DNA from: CALEUX01 sp964521525
GTDB taxonomy: Bacteria; Bacteroidota; Bacteroidia; Bacteroidales; Marinilabiliaceae
NCBI GenBank assembly: GCA_964521525.1
Contig: CAZFTD010000032.1
Location: forward strand, 1-25,043
DNA length: 25,043 nucleotides
Direction of reading: 5' to 3'
Notes under the pieces: generated by a model
Databases searched by the model: none
The model's input: only the letters and a program-made list of their open reading frames with translations
What the model was told of the DNA's origin: nothing
Shown here: piece after piece, positions 23,367 to 25,043 of the stretch
How positions within the stretch are numbered: position 1 is the first letter of the stretch
How the letters are laid out: every line of letters starts with the position of its first letter
Made by a program: the position numbers and the translations under genes

Positions 23367-24077
23367 ATGACCAAAAAGAAAAAACAAAATAATAACGAAG
23401 ATATGTCGGCAAACAGTTTGATGGACCCAATCGGACGATTGATGGGATTACGTTACAAATCGCACCCCTGGCACGGAATTGACATTGGCCCAAATGCCCC
23501 CGATGTGGTGATGTGTTTTATTGAAGTGGTACCTACCGATACCATAAAATACGAAATTGACAAAGTAAGCGGTTACCTGCGAATCGACCGCCCCCAGAAA
23601 TATTCCAACGTGGTTCCTACGCTGTATGGATTTATTCCGCAGACTTACTGTGGCGAAAATGTGGGCAATTATTGTTCGCAAAAAACCAACCGCAAAGAGA
23701 TTAAAGGCGATGGCGACCCACTTGATATTTGCGTACTTACCGAAAAAGATGTTCCCCACGGCGACCTTATTGCAGAAGCTATTCCCATTGGCGGCTTTAG
23801 AATGATTGACGGACAAGCTGCCGACGATAAAATTATTTCGGTATTAAAAAGCGATGTGGTTTATGGCGATTTTAAAGATGTATCGGAACTACCCGAGCTG
23901 GCATTAGCCCGGTTAAAACATTACTTTTTAACCTACAAAGATATGCCCGGCCTCGACCGCGAATCGGAAATAACACACGTTTACGGTGCCGAAGAGGCTC
24001 GTGAAGTTATCCGTTTATCAATGAAGGACTACGAAGCACGGTTTGAGAATCTAAGGAAGGCGTTGTTGTCGTATTAA
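23367..24077 (+). CDS. ppa: Inorganic pyrophosphatase, family I (soluble)
   Basis: A 236-residue cytoplasmic enzyme that hydrolyses pyrophosphate to two phosphates and so drives biosynthetic reactions. The metal-binding signature DGDPLDICVLTE lies at 115-126 (Asp115, Asp117, Asp120). Other active-site blocks are FIEVVPTDTIKYEIDK (51-66, with Glu and Lys), YGFIPQTYCG (87-96) and the KHYFLTYK stretch near residue 190. It is longer than E. coli PPase (176 residues) and of the Bacteroidota type with the MGLRYKSHPWHGI N-terminus. A Lys/Asn-rich lead of about 18 residues precedes that motif, and the ATG at 23403 is an alternative start. The gene appears monocistronic. Confidence 0.93.
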   Translation: MTKKKKQNNNEDMSANSLMDPIGRLMGLRYKSHPWHGIDIGPNAPDVVMCFIEVVPTDTIKYEIDKVSGYLRIDRPQKYSNVVPTLYGFIPQTYCGENVGNYCSQKTNRKEIKGDGDPLDICVLTEKDVPHGDLIAEAIPIGGFRMIDGQAADDKIISVLKSDVVYGDFKDVSELPELALARLKHYFLTYKDMPGLDRESEITHVYGAEEAREVIRLSMKDYEARFENLRKALLSY

Positions 24078-24429
24078 AGAAAATATTCATTTAACAAGAC
24101 GAGCCTTAATACTATTTTTATTGCTTCTAAGATTATTAGTGATGGCTATGGAGAACAAATTATAACCAAATGCTAGATTTTGTAAAATTCGCCATTTTTT
24201 ATCAACAACGCTTTTATTTTCATTCTGTAACGATAAGAATGATTCTTAAAATATTGGTGATTAATTGTACGCCACTCAGTTCATAATTTTCAATTAATAA
24301 TATAAATTTTAGTACATGACAAAACTGTTAAATTATTGAAAATCAACAAAATAACATGTTAAAAAATTAGTTTAAAACCTTGATATTCAGTATCTTACAA
24401 GAGGATTCTCACGTCTTTTTGTACTATAC
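24078..24429 (+). other. AT-rich intergenic region before the transposase
   Basis: A 352-base very AT-rich spacer. An imperfect inverted repeat is visible (ATTTTCAATTAATA near 24287 with AATTATTGAAAAT near 24332). The left end of the insertion sequence should lie in this stretch, but I could not define its terminal repeat because the right end is outside the window. No ORF of note. Confidence 0.5.
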
Positions 24430-25043
24430 ATGAATACCAAGGCAGATAACAAATATAGCGAATTAATTCAGTTGTTTAAAGAAACAACCAATTGGCATAA
24501 GTCACGCGTAAAGTGCACTGTTTCAATAATATGTGCGATGTGTAAATTGCAAACGGTTTCCTTTGTCAAACTCGCACAAAGCTTTGAAGGTCAAGCGATT
24601 TATGAGTCTAACCATCGTCGAATTCAGCGATTCTTTGCAGAATTTATTATTAACCGGGGATTGTTAGCAAGGCTTATTTTTTCGCTATTGCCATGTAAAC
24701 CGCCTTATAAGCTGAGCCTGGACAGAACCAATTGGAAGTTTGGCAAAACTGATATTAACATACTAATGCTTAGTGTTTGTTATCAGGGTGTTGCAATTCC
24801 AGTTTTATGGAAAATGCTTCCCAAACGTGGGAATTCAAATGCTCATGAGCGACAGGAACTGTTCCAGGAATATCTTGAGTTATTTGGTATCTGTACTGTA
24901 TCAGCCTTCATGGCAGATAGAGAGTTTATTGGAGAAGAATGGTTTAACTATCTTATTCGTGAAAGAGTACCCTTTTATATCCGTGTCCGTGAAAACATGA
25001 AGGTTAGGGTACCCGGTAAAGGGATAAAAACCGCATTCTGGCT
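24430..25043 (+). mobile_element. IS4-type DDE transposase, 3' partial (window edge)
   Basis: An open frame from ATG 24430 to the window end (204 codons, no stop) encodes the N-terminal part of an IS4-type transposase. A helical N-terminal DNA-binding part (about 1-90; QSFEGQAIYESNHRRIQRFFAEF) precedes the catalytic RNase H fold. Two of the three acidic residues are in view: Asp98 in LSLDRTNWKFG and Asp163 in FMADREFIG. The third (the YREK-type Glu) would lie beyond the edge. TNW after the first Asp and PVLWKMLPKRGNSN are typical of transposases common in Bacteroidota genomes. The visible part has no stop or frameshift, so the element could be functional. Both its termini are undefined here. 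Confidence 0.85.

Noticed and set aside
23448..23816. 122-codon minus-strand ORF inside ppa
   Set aside because: Antisense shadow of a well-supported pyrophosphatase gene; no family resemblance.
24773..25000. 75-codon ORF near the window end
   Set aside because: Out-of-frame shadow of the transposase, whose own frame is longer and carries the catalytic residues.

Overview
The window looks like a chromosomal stretch of a Bacteroidota bacterium, probably in or near Bacteroidales/Marinilabiliales; the order is an inference from family resemblance. Evidence for the phylum: about ten start regions carry the Bacteroidota -33/-7 promoter pattern (TTTG or TTG, 18-21 bases, TAnnTTTG or a near variant), Shine-Dalgarno sites are absent, and the gene content is typical (CarboxypepD_reg TonB receptor, FISUMP protein, HU-like/SPOR protein, DUF6249, DUF6567-like lipoprotein, Bacteroidota-type LpxH and pyrophosphatase). 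One 100-N assembly gap lies inside lpxH (1283-1382). Both window edges cut a gene.

Layout. 1-980: the 3' part of a thioredoxin-fold (TlpA-like) protein whose redox cysteines are gone. 1119-2865: lpxH (lipid A pathway, broken by the gap) and a FabH-like ketoacyl synthase. 2924-5113 (minus): HU-like/SPOR membrane protein followed by a family-2 glycosyltransferase. 5397-7531: small exported proteins (DUF6567-like lipoprotein, a lone carboxypeptidase-regulatory-like domain, a possible 42-aa membrane peptide, a MORN/YwqK-like repeat protein). 7917-10476: a Tat-type DUF362 protein and a fused NapH/NapG-type membrane polyferredoxin, a probable redox operon. 10631-15463 (minus): FISUMP protein, beta-helix lipoprotein and TonB-dependent receptor; the last two look like an outer-membrane uptake pair. 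15815-16450: a coiled-coil inner-membrane protein.

16696-18812 is the most distinctive part. A DUF6249 membrane protein is divergent from an ECF sigma factor, which is followed by a two-TM putative anti-sigma factor and a small C-terminally anchored protein. Both divergent start regions carry the same non-housekeeping promoter, TGTAACC-N15-CGTC(A/T)AA. This suggests an autoregulated ECF regulon with DUF6249 as a direct target.

18836-24077 is mostly housekeeping: an ABC-F ATPase (minus), an RluA-type pseudouridine synthase, the YifB/ComM AAA+ protein and family I inorganic pyrophosphatase. 24430 to the end is the 5' part of an IS4-type transposase. Good rho-independent terminators separate most units. 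I saw no tRNA, rRNA, CRISPR array or phage genes. Two intergenic regions share a dispersed repeat, and the DUF6249-sigma spacer holds a long imperfect inverted repeat.
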